This document shows, in pieces, positions 45,195 to 55,400 of a stretch of 64,000 nt of DNA (the stretch's first letter is position 1; each line of letters opens with the position of its first letter). This DNA comes from Pohlia nutans (Eukaryota > Streptophyta > Bryopsida > Bryales > Mniaceae). The stretch spans positions 18,135,001 through 18,199,000 of the forward strand of contig CM040088.1 in NCBI GenBank assembly GCA_022496805.1, written 5' to 3'. The translations under genes and the position numbers were made by a program. Under the pieces are notes generated by a model. The model made no database searches, was not told the DNA's origin, and saw only the letters and a list, made by a program, of their open reading frames with translations.

Positions 45195-46067
45195 AAGTGC
45201 TTAATTCCTAACTGACCGATCGACCATTTTCTGGTCGCAATCTAAATAGTAGTGATTGCGGAAATGACATTTTTCGAGTTTTGATTTTTTGTCAAAATTG
45301 GGGGTAGAGATCATATTCTAGACAGTGTTGTTTGATGCATTTCATTTGGAATATTGAGGTTCACTAAGAAATTTTTTAAAGACAAACACCTCAACATTGT
45401 CATAGTGTTATAAAGCATTCTATTTATGGAAAGTAATGATGTTCGCTCATTTGAAATTTTTGCTTTTCTAAATTTTAGAATAGAATGTCTAGTTTTAACC
45501 AGTCATACCAAATTTCAAATTCTAAAAATAAAAATTATAATTTTGGTGGATATTAAATGGTAAATGCTTCTAAATTCATTAACCCATAAGCTCCCAAGAG
45601 ACCATTTTTTGGTTGTTGCCCATTTTTAACAGGCTGCCCCAAAAATCAAGTTATTTATTATATTATGTCTTTAAATCAATTGCTTTACACTATTAGATAC
45701 ACTTTTGTTCATGACCTAGACACCCGTAGTGCAAAAACTCCCAGTTAGGAGTTAAAATTCCTGACTACTCAAACTATTTGTCCTATATTAAGCTTCGGTT
45801 GTTTGCTCAAACTACTACTACTATTGGCTCAAGGTGCGCATCGATTGTGCTTAGGGTCCACACCATTGGATTAAATATTTTCCTATTTTGACGTTTGAGG
45901 AATCTTAACTCCTAAATGCTTGAGGGGGTAAGGGCAAAACTTAGATGTAAAATCAACGTTACTTCTACAACTTTGATGAAATTTGGTCCAGAAGAAAAAA
46001 TTGAGAAGCATGATGTCCAGTAATTATCCGTACAATCAAAATTTCAATTTTATTTTTAGATACTCAT
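45195..46067. mobile_element. Cluster of truncated TTAA-family pieces with a Stowaway remnant
   Basis: Bases 45210-45590 resemble 37800-38130 (same orientation), 45587-45640 is a left end (TTAACCCATAAGCTCCC then gagaccattttttgg), and 45905-46067 is a reversed right half. Between them, about 45765-45910 matches the Stowaway-like element of HSPRO intron 3 in reverse ('ttgctcaaactactact', 'agggtccacaccattgga'). Confidence 0.55.
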
Positions 46068-46618
46068 TTAATCCCTAAGCTCCAAAGAGACCAGGTTTAG
46101 ATTGCTGCCCATTTTCAACGGGCTGCCCAGACCAAAAAAAACAGTTTTGAAAAAATATAAAATATTTTTAAATACTACATCAAGTCTACTTTCCGACGCA
46201 ATTTGAACTATATCAATCCAAGTTAAACTCCACCGAGGAGAATTTTTCAAAGTGGATCACCCCAACATTGTCTTAGTGTTATAAAAATTTCTATTTGGAG
46301 AAAGTAATGATGTTCCCTCCATCATTTCTTTTGCTTTTTAAAAGTTTACTATAGATTTTTAGCCAACTTTAACCAATCAAGCTAAATTTTAAGCTCTAGA
46401 AGTGAAAATTATGATTTATACAAAATTTTCAAAGGTTAATGCTTTTAAATTCATTAAAAAAATATCTAAAGTTTTTTTGAAGTTTGACAATACGGATAAT
46501 TTGTAGAAATGATGCCCTACATTTTGTCTATTGAACCAAACTTCATCAAACATATGGAAGGCACATATTATAACACATATATGTTTTGTCCAATACCCCT
46601 CGGACTTTTAGGGGTTAA
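46068..46618 (+). mobile_element. TTAA-flanked element, 0.56-kb family, copy 2
   Basis: It runs from TTAA-TCCCTAAGCTCC to CTTTTAGGGG-TTAA at 46618, 551 bp, with the family interior ('ttaaactccaccg', 'attgtcttagtgttata', 'gatgccctacattttgtc', 'catatggaaggcaca'). Confidence 0.8.
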
Positions 46619-46770
46619 ATAAGTGTCAAAACATTTTCTGAAAGTTTGACGTTATAGATAATTACTAATCATCATGCTTTGGATTTTCTCTTTTGGACTA
46701 AACTTCATCAAAGTTGCAGAAGTAACATTTTATAATACATCTAGATTTTTCCCTTACCCCTCTGTCATTT
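46619..46770 (+). mobile_element. Right-end fragment of the TTAA family subtype
   Basis: It matches the right part of 37790-38267 ('ataattactaatcatcatgc', 'aacttcatcaaagttgcag', 'taacattttataatacatc') and follows directly on the element ending at 46618. Confidence 0.5.
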
Positions 46771-47510
46771 AGGGCAGGCTTCCATGTGAGCATCGGTCCG
46801 GTGGATATAGCTAAAAGACAAAAAATGAGGTCCCAACTTCCACCCATGCTCTGTGAGCGTTGAAAGCAGCTTGTGAAGTCACCTACTTCACTATGCCATC
46901 GGTGGCTACGTGATTGATTGCTTTATGAAGAATTTCTAATTTTATCTACTAGATTGCTCTACCTAGGATGCATGGAAGTGGTCTCCGCTTTTTTAATTGA
47001 TGAAGAGCTCAATCTCAGGACCGGCCCGACTCTGCATGGAAGGAGGCCCTTAGGGGTTAACCCTTTAGTGCCTAGAGTGGTTTTGGAGAAACCACACTTT
47101 TTTGGGTGATGTTTTCTTAAAACTCTCGCTATTGAAATTAGAGATACCATTAATAGTATCCAACCGTATGAATGTAAGCATAGCTTAATGAAACATGTGT
47201 CGGTTAAATCTTGGTAAGATTGGACCGTTGGATTGGAAGATTATAGTATGTCTTTGAACCATATAATGAACACTCAAAAATGAGATTTTGGGGGGTGTGT
47301 GACTTCAAGGTTAAATAGAATTTGGGTTAAATTTTCAATAATGAAAATGAGATGTTCAGCAATGACCTGTGCCAACACCTTTCTATTGCAATCTTTCATG
47401 TCAAGAACGGACTCATACTTAATTATTGTGAATTTTATAAGTGAGAGTGACTTATCCATGTACGGTTTAGGACAAAATTTATACGTTCAAATAAGAAAGG
47501 AGTTGGTACA

Positions 47511-49211
47511 TTGATCCAGATTAGACTACATACACTAATGGAACATGAACAAGAGGACACAATCCAAAAAAAATACAACAAAACAAACTTCCAAACACAA
47601 GAAATACCACATAGTAAGTGTGTTGTATTTGTAAGTATTTGCTGCATTTTGAGGTATTTGCAGTATTTTGGTGTTTTGTACATAGGTATTTGGATAGCTA
47701 AGAAAGTTAGATTCCAAAGTTTCTTTTTCCAATTACCTCCAAATAAAAAGCCTCTGGGCTGCAAGTGGGTTTTTAAACTCAAACGAAGAGCCGATGGGAG
47801 TTTGGACAAATACAAAGCAAGGTTGGTAGCAAAAGGCTATGATCAAATTGAAGGTCTTGACTTCAATGAGACTTTCTCCCCGGTGGTAAGAATGACCACT
47901 ATACGCTTATTACTTGCTATGGCTACAAATCTTGACTGTGAGATCCAGCAGATGGATGTGAAGACATCATTCCTAAATGGAGATTTGAACGAGACGATTT
48001 ATATGAAGCAACCTGAAGGCTTCATCAAGAAGGGGGAACAAGATTACGTTTGTTTGCTCCTGAAATCGATCTACGGCTTGAAACAAGCTCCACGAATGTG
48101 GAACAAACATATCAGTTCGTTTTTACTCAGCCTTGGATTTACAAGAAGCGTCAAAGACAGCGGCCTTTACATTTTACATGAAGGTGAAGTCTTTCTCTGG
48201 TTAGCCTTATATATTGACGATTCATTTCTTTTCAACAATGATTTGAAATTAACGAATAGAATCAAGAAGGCTTTGTCAGAGAAATATGAAATGACAGACA
48301 TGGGAGATCTTTACTCCGGTCTAAATCTTCAAGTTACTAGAAATAGACAAAGACGCATCTTGTGTGTTAGCCAGTCAAAGTACATTGAGCAAAAACTTAA
48401 AGACTTTAACTTAAGTCATGTTAAGCCTATGTCTATTCCATTAGAGGCTAATTGCAATCTTCAGTGTGTAAACAAGATTACACTAGAAGAAGAGGAGGCA
48501 ATGCAGGCAATTCCCTACAAATCAGCAGTGGAATGCCAAATGTATTTAGCTATAACTACTCGACCAGATTTATCTCAAGGAGTAAGTATGGTAGCTGGGT
48601 ACAATTCTGATCCAAGACTCAAGCATTGGTCTTCGGTAAAACGAATATGGAGATATCTCAATGGGACAAGCAATGAGAGCTTGGTCTACAAAGGAGATGA
48701 CAATTTGCAAGTGATTGGATATTGTGACCCTGATTGGGCTGGAGATCCGGAAGAAAGGAGATCAAGAACTGGCTATGTTTTTATGTTAGCCAATGCAGCC
48801 ATTTCTTGGAACAATGTGAAGCAGAAAGCTATTGCTCAATCAAGTGCCGAAGCTGAATATTATACAGCAGGTGAAGCAACCAAGGAAGCTATATGGATTA
48901 GACACATTCTAGAGGAAATGGGGTTTCCTCAGAAAGGGCCTACAGTAATTTACTGTGATAGTCAAAGTTGTATAGCTATGACTAAGAATCCCGAATTTCA
49001 TAGACGCACTAAACACATTGAGTGTAGGTGTCATTTCATTAGATCCAAGGTTAAATCTAATGAGGTGGAGTTTGTTTATTTGGGTACAGACCAAATGGTG
49101 GCAAATACATTCACCAAAAGCCTACCTAAGGCTAAATTTGAGTATTGTAAGAGTAGACTTGGAGTTCTACCTATCAAGTCACTCAAGAGGAAATTAGAGG
49201 ACTTAGAGTAG
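47511..49211 (+). CDS. Ty1/copia polyprotein fragment: reverse transcriptase and RNase H
   Basis: An unbroken frame whose retrotransposon part starts near 47730 (LPPNKKPLGCKWVFKLKRR). Reverse transcriptase blocks follow: YKARLVAKGYDQIEG, FSPVVRMTTIRLLLA, QMDVKTSFLNGDLNETIYM, YGLKQAPRMWN and the catalytic LYIDDSFLF (YIDD in place of the commoner YVDD). The connection (RPDLSQGVSMVAGY) and RNase H (WAGDPEERRSRTGYVF, QSSAEAEYYTAGEATKEAIW, YCDSQSCIAMTKNP) come next. Gag, protease and integrase are missing, so the element is 5' truncated, and the first 70 codons are probably unrelated sequence. The lack of stops suggests a fairly recent insertion. Confidence 0.9.
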   Translation: MIQIRLHTLMEHEQEDTIQKKYNKTNFQTQEIPHSKCVVFVSICCILRYLQYFGVLYIGIWIAKKVRFQSFFFQLPPNKKPLGCKWVFKLKRRADGSLDKYKARLVAKGYDQIEGLDFNETFSPVVRMTTIRLLLAMATNLDCEIQQMDVKTSFLNGDLNETIYMKQPEGFIKKGEQDYVCLLLKSIYGLKQAPRMWNKHISSFLLSLGFTRSVKDSGLYILHEGEVFLWLALYIDDSFLFNNDLKLTNRIKKALSEKYEMTDMGDLYSGLNLQVTRNRQRRILCVSQSKYIEQKLKDFNLSHVKPMSIPLEANCNLQCVNKITLEEEEAMQAIPYKSAVECQMYLAITTRPDLSQGVSMVAGYNSDPRLKHWSSVKRIWRYLNGTSNESLVYKGDDNLQVIGYCDPDWAGDPEERRSRTGYVFMLANAAISWNNVKQKAIAQSSAEAEYYTAGEATKEAIWIRHILEEMGFPQKGPTVIYCDSQSCIAMTKNPEFHRRTKHIECRCHFIRSKVKSNEVEFVYLGTDQMVANTFTKSLPKAKFEYCKSRLGVLPIKSLKRKLEDLE

Positions 49212-49270
49212 TACTAAGTTATAGTAAATAATGTAGCACTGCATTATTATCTACTTTAGGTGGTTCTAAC

Positions 49271-49510
49271 TATGGGGGAGTGTTGGAATTAAGTTACTCA
49301 TGTGGTAATTAAGTTACTCATGAGGAAACTGATAGACCAAGGGTCTATAACTCCAAGTTAGTTAGAACACCAAAGTGATAGTCTAGTTAGTCTGTACATA
49401 TTCTAGGTATGTAGACAGACGGTACTAGAACTATAAGTGTGGCTTGGAGGGTGAAGGAGATATCATTGTCTATAGGACAATATCTCACTTCTATGGTTGG
49501 GTGGCAAGTC
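49271..49510 (+). mobile_element. Polypurine tract and start of the copia 3' LTR
   Basis: The tract tatgggggag (49271-49280) is directly followed by TGTTGGAATTAAG, a typical copia LTR start. The LTR-like sequence includes a doubled 'aattaagttactcatg' and continues to about 49510. Its CA end was not found, so the right boundary is approximate and the LTR is probably truncated. Confidence 0.6.
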
Positions 49511-49619
49511 ACATTTCAGACACCAGACTAAGATGGTTCACAAATTTTCCAGCATTTCATTTTTTAGTGATTTAGTGACCACTTAGTGGTTACCTGGGCA
49601 CTAAAGGGTTAAACAAGCG

Positions 49620-50550
49620 GTGTTAGAAATTATTATATTCCCACTGGTTATTTATAAACGCTTTTGTTTAGTAGACAATATCAATACAAAACAACAACGT
49701 AGCCTGGACACAATCTTATCAGTATAAATTAATTCTTTGGATAAAACAAAACAATTTAGAAAATTTTGCAGGGTCAAATTTGGACTTCTGATGTCATGCT
49801 TAGACTTTTGAGATGATCACAAAACACATTTATTAATTAAGCACAAATTGTCACAATACCATGTCTCTACTCTGTTTGGTATCCGTCACGATATCATGTC
49901 ACAAAATCATTCACATTTCACATTCATACATTTCATCCAATTTTTCATCATGTTCTCAAATCGTTCTCCACAATTCCTATGATGTTCCCCAAAGTTTTGC
50001 ATCACATTCCCTAGTGTTCCCTAATGTTCCCTAATGTTCCCTAATGTTCCCAAGTTCTTTTATGTTCTCAAAGTTCTCATGTTCTTTTTGTGTTCCCAAT
50101 TGATTCCCACGTTCCCAATGCAATACTGGTGCTTTGCAACAACGTGTTTGCTAGTACTTATCTAAAACATGACCGTACATAGAAACACCATGTAAGTAAG
50201 TGGCATACAAAAGAAGCTAGCCAAAAAAACTGGAGCCTTGACAAAAGTGAGGCACACTCATGAAGTTGTTCAGTCAAACAAGTAACTTACTGCTCTTGGA
50301 CAGTTGGTTGAATGTCTCTGACCATGCACTGTAACTTGAAGTGTTGTCCACAACACAACAGCCTTTTCTATCAGTCCTGTTACATCACTTTTATTAGGTA
50401 ACCGGCATTTTTGTAACGGTTTCCTTTTTCCAAGCTTTTTGGAACAGTCTGTATTGCAGTGAAGGAACCGTGAAGTTCACACATCAGACATGACTCATGA
50501 GAGTTATCCGCAAAGTCTTTCAAGGTTTGAATGAGATATCAAGAATTTTG
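49620..50550. other. Intergenic DNA with a GTTCCCTAAT minisatellite
   Basis: Bases 49950-50120 are built from degenerate copies of atgttccc. At about 50003-50045 the 10-bp unit gttccctaat is repeated three to four times almost exactly. No gene was seen. Confidence 0.6.
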
Positions 50551-50556
50551 CTTTAA

Positions 50557-50705
50557 TTGCTATATTCGTTTAATTGGGAATTTCCGTCATGTTGGGACTC
50601 TTTGAAATCTACAATTGGCATAGATTCGGTGAGAAAATCTATACGTTATTTAGATTTCAAAGAGTCCCAATATGGCGGAAATTCCCAATTAAACAAATAT
50701 GGCAT
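50557..50705. other. Strong hairpin of about 55-bp arms (fold-back or miRNA-like)
   Basis: The left arm (50557-50611, ...tttaattgggaatttccg...tttgaaatcta) and the right arm (50651-50705) are near-perfect inverted copies with a loop of about 40 bases. No clear target duplication is visible at the ends. Confidence 0.7.
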
Positions 50706-50709
50706 TTTT

Positions 50710-51150
50710 AATATACTCTTATTTGTTCACTCAAAATAGTTAAAAGGTATGGAAGAGCTTGATGGTCTCTCAATCAAAACTTTTATTAAGTATGGAAGAG
50801 ATTGGTGGTCTCTCAACTAAAACCTTTATACCAATAGGGGAGAGACTACCAAAATTGCTTCGTTTTTAAGGAGTTACATGGTTGAACAATATAAACAAGC
50901 TATAAAAGTAAATCTAAGGTTAATACTCAAGCAGAGACTACGCGACTAGCCGCTTGTTAAGTATGGAAGAGATTGGTGGCCTCAAAATTCAAGAAAAACT
51001 TTTTTGAGCTCCTTTCTTGATGGTTAAAAAGATTTTCCATGAGTTTGAGCTCTTACACACCTAATAATTATAGACCACCAAGTTCTTCCATACCTTTTAA
51101 CTATTTGAAGTGAACAAGTATGAATAAGATACCAAGAATTTCGCTTTAAT
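50710..51150. repeat. Inverted repeat with internal direct repeats
   Basis: The block 50713-50765 (gttcactcaaaatagttaaaa, ggtatggaag) is inverted at about 51070-51125. Inside, 'tatggaagagattggtgg' recurs at 50789 and 50963. The outer piece 'accaagaatttcgctttaat' at 51130-51150 matches the sequence left of the hairpin at 50535-50556. Confidence 0.65.
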
Positions 51151-51159
51151 ATACTCTAC

Positions 51160-52110
51160 CTTGGAAGGACTATGCAAACCTCTATGCACAAAAATACTTC
51201 TCGATAGAGAAACCCAACACTCAAGCAGACGTTGAGAAGCAGTGCGCTGTTTTTTTTATTGGCAGTCACAAAAATTAATAGTAATAATAAGAAGTAATAA
51301 TACTAATTAGTTCGCGCTACAATCTTGGTAGCTCGAAGGGTTTTTTGACGTGGGACCAATATACACAAAAATGTCCTCACCCCACAATAATGTAATGTAC
51401 ACCCCTACCATAATGAGCAAACATAAATGGCAAGCTGCTGCTATTGGTCGATTGTCATCGTTGTCATCATTGTTGTCGTCGTCGTCGTGGAGGAGGGAAC
51501 TGCAACCACACAAATCCCGTGACAATAACAATGGGGCTCTCACTAACTTATCTATCTAGGTTGGGCTAACAGCTCCTCTCTTGCAGGGAGACTAGACTGA
51601 TTCCTTCTCTACACTCTAAATTCTGAGTCACACTATTTGGCATGGTCATTAGTTTATCAAGCAGGTGGAGATTGTTGCTTCATCCGCAAGCTAGCATCTG
51701 CACAAATCCCCTTTCCCAAGGACTGTTGTTGTTTTTTCCTTTTTCCTTTGGGTTGATTGAAAAAGGAGGGTTGAAAAATGACATACCATCCACTCGTCAG
51801 GGTGGTTTACTATTACAACCCCTTGTATGGCTAAGTTTAACATCATTCATTCTTCTGCCAACTTTGTCAAGCCCCCATGGCTCCTTGGTACATGTGATTG
51901 CTGTTATATGCAAGCGCTGCGTTGGCAAACTGCTTTTTTTCTATCAACCCTGCACTCTTCTGCCACACCAATCAAAATAATATCAACACACTATAACTTC
52001 ACCAACACTAAACACAAACCATAAATCCATTCATTCCAAACTAAAGAAACATCGACAGAAACAAAAGAGCATGAGAAGGCAAAGTGTTCACCATGTACTA
52101 CTACATGTAC
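51160..52110. other. Intergenic region, no supported gene
   Basis: Frames are short and low-complexity, including a trinucleotide run (tcgtcgtcg) at 51475-51490. No motif was seen. Confidence 0.35.
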
Positions 52111-52154
52111 AGTTAGTGATGTACATTACAGACCAAAAATGTACACCACCTATA

Positions 52155-52450
52155 CAATAGTATAATAATAGGAACTATTACTCTATACATCAGAACTCTT
52201 TTGTCACACCTGTGATTACCAACATACATAACTTCAAACCTCGACAGGAAAGATTCTCGAGAGGAGTGTGATAATAACGAGCAAATAACAGGACCTATTA
52301 CTCTACATATCATCTCAGGACTCTTTTGAGTCACACCAGTGATCTCGAGGATATTTCCTGTCAAGATGTTTTGCAGTCATGTATGTATGTTGGTTTGACA
52401 GGAAAGATTCTCGAGAGAGGAACTCGTGTGATAATAACGATCAAGCAAAT
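52155..52450. repeat. Tandem duplication downstream of HSPRO
   Basis: The block 52160-52285 ('ctattactct', 'actcttttg..tcacacc', 'gacaggaaagattctcgaga', 'gtgataataacga') is repeated at 52290-52445 with short insertions. It lies just past the HSPRO stop codon, in the 3' UTR or a 3' intron. Confidence 0.75.
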
Positions 52451-55400
52451 GCAATGTTCAGACAATGTGTACATGGACAGAAATGAGACTCAGGCAAAGT
52501 GGGGATCAATAGTACCTGAGTAGATTCATCGCCGGATTTGGTGCTGTCGCCGCCGTCGTCACTGTTGGCGACGCTGGAGGCCTTGCTAGAAGGGCCAGTA
52601 CTGGAGTTGTTCTTCAAGGTCTTCTCCAGCACGAGCTGGCGCATGATGGCGCCTTCTTCCAACGCCGGGTGGTTGTGCCAGTAGCTGCCCAGGAACGTCT
52701 TGGCGCCGTCCAGGCTGGGGAAGTAGGGCGGCTCGAAGTAGATCTGCGACAGCGCGTCCGCCGCCGAGATCTCGCTCCCGGTCCCCTGCGTGTACTCGCC
52801 GCTGCCCATCACGGCGATCACTAGCTGCTGGTACGAGAAGTAGAACTGCCGCACCGCCGCCTCCACCGCCTGGATTCCAACAGTCATTTGTTCATTTTTT
52901 GGTCAGCCTGAGACAGTTTCGCATTTTAATTTGCTAACTTCCTTTTCCATGGCTTGAAGGACAATGCTCTTTTCATTTTAATATATACTCCTTTGTCCCA
53001 TAATAAGCTTCCTCAACCCTCAAAATAGAAGAATTAACTAGTCCAATGGTGTGGACCCTGAGCACAATGGTATGGACCATGAGCTAGTACGAGTAGTAGT
53101 TTGAGCAAAGAAGCTTATTATGGGACAAATTGAGGAATCTTATTATGGGACAGAGGGAGTAGGTAATATCCGGGTAATACACATGTGCTACCTAGGTGTT
53201 ACTTAGGCAATACCTGGGTGATACCTAAGGCTACACATCTTGACTCAATGTAGGAAATCTGGCTATTATTCCTTCTTCTTTTTTCAAAAATCCTTTGTAT
53301 CAATTAGCCAACCCAAAATTTATATATATAGCAATTTGGCAATAAAAAAAGTAACTGACCTGGAACGCTTGCAGTAGGTGGATGGTGGACGAGTGGTACG
53401 CCGAGGGTCGGTTGAATGGCGGTGAAACGTGCGAGCTCATCCCGTGTGAATGCAGCAGATCCATCACTGCTTCTTGCAGTCTTGGCCCGCCTTTCGGATC
53501 TGGGGAGACTCCTACTACCTTTGGTACCAGGTGGCGGAGCTCCTTGCAGTTCTTGGTCACTTGTCGTAGCCTCGTGGATCGCAAACAGTACGCACCTGGA
53601 ACAATTATGCACCAGAACGCTCACGTCAGGACAATAATTATGCTTTGTCTGGAGAAACATCTGTAGTAATATCAGGAACTAATGCAGGCCTGGAAAAGAG
53701 AATTTATAAATCTAGTACAAGCAACCAATTCCAAACTCCCAACAGACTACACAAATTTTAAGTCTAGTAGACTACCGACATTGCAGACTACTGACCAAAA
53801 TTTCTGCAACTTAGGACTATTGAAATTATAAATTATCCCGTCAGAAACATGCCTATCCGAGAAACCAGGTTTAGGGTTTCTCATCAGGCTGTGAAATAAC
53901 TTATCCGGTCAGAAACCCTAAACAGGTTTAGAGTTTCTGATCAGGTTATGAAAGAAATTATCCGGTCAGAAATCTATCAGAGAAACAGGTGGGTTTCTGA
54001 TAAGAGTGCTACAGCATGTACGTATACATAGCAGGTGCATGCTATCTCCGAGTCGTGAAGCGATGAGGTGGTAGCATACACCCACTACAGGACGTGGTGA
54101 GTCCATGGAGTACTCTATCTAGCATAGCCTACGACACATGTCACACATTAGTAGAGTCTTATTTTGAGGAGTACAAAATAGAAAGAGATGAGGAAGAATT
54201 CTCTACATAGATTTGGAATACACTATTAGAACTTGTCCCTCTCTATTGTGACATGTTTGGGAAGTCTTAACTTCAAGGTGGCAGGCATGGATTAGTCACA
54301 GAAATGACTTGTCGCATGTGTATTGCTTCAAACAATAATATCGTCATATTATGGAGGGTAGACTGTACCTCCACCGATGTGCTCGGTGCTGACAGCGGTC
54401 CCGTCCTGCGAAATGGCCAGCTCCTCCTTCAAGCGCATGAAATCATCTGGGTCCATGATTTGCAACAAGTCCATGGTAGAGATCAAAAGCTTCCAGACGC
54501 GCTCTAAAATCCAACAGCTCTTGGCTGCCACTTCAAAGTAGCCTGCTTTCACATTCTCCTCCACATTTTGCAGCAACCCGGACGCCACCTCCAACCATGC
54601 CTCCATCATTTGGTGCACCGTCGAGAGGGTGTGATCCTCCGGGTGCCCCGGCATCGATTGCCGACACGCGTACACCTATGGAAAAAGAGAAAGAATAAAA
54701 AGAATTAAACCCGGAAACACAGCCAAATTATTAGATCAAACTTACAAGTGCCTTTAAACTCTAGTGAAATTTGGTAAATTTGAAAACTAAAACCATCCTC
54801 CACAACTTTAAAAAGTTCTAAATTACATCAAACATTACTAGAATAATTTTGGTTCTTACTAACTGCAGGTTGTTAGAAAGTTCTAAGAACTAAATCTTAG
54901 TCACAAAAGGCAACTGTAGTTACTAGCAACTCAATTATAAATTATAAAGAACCAAAATTTTGCAACAAACCTAATAACTACTTCATCCAAAAACAAAAAG
55001 AAAAAGAAAACTTTAATGGCAACTAAGTAGTTACTAAAGACTAAAATTGAACTAGCGAAATTACAAATTGCATCAAACTTTGTCAACTAAATTTTAATGG
55101 CAATGAAGGAACAAGTTTACTATGCATCAACCTTCATAAAAACTAAATCTCTGAAGTGGCAAGTGAGGATCGAACAAATGTACTTACTAACTGTAACCAA
55201 AAGTCAACTAATCACAAATTGCATCAAATCTCGTCGTCCCTGAAAGAAACTAAACTAAATCTTAATGGAAACTGAGGAACAAGTTTAGTTACTAACAACC
55301 AACAGTCAACCAATGAAATTGCTAATCGCATCAAAACTATTAACCTGAAAGAAAGAAAAACCTGCAGAAGTTTAGAGCTTCCAAGGACCTCAAATGTACA

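Larger units (their letters stand above)
47057..49612. mobile_element. TTAA-bounded element split by a copia fragment
   Basis: The left end TTAACCCTTTAGTGCC at 47057 and the right end GGCACTAAAGGGTTAA ending at 49612 are exact inverted copies over 16 bases. The left interior (47270-47500) is shared with the element at 28486-30128. From about 47515 to 49510 the sequence is occupied by copia DNA. The TTAA at 47057 is also the right border (CTTAGGGG-TTAA) of a neighbouring end. Confidence 0.65.

Noticed and set aside
47511..47725. N-terminal part of the copia ORF as a genuine protein segment
   Set aside because: It resembles no copia domain and is AT-rich. The reverse transcriptase similarity begins near 47730, so the first 70 codons are probably flanking DNA.
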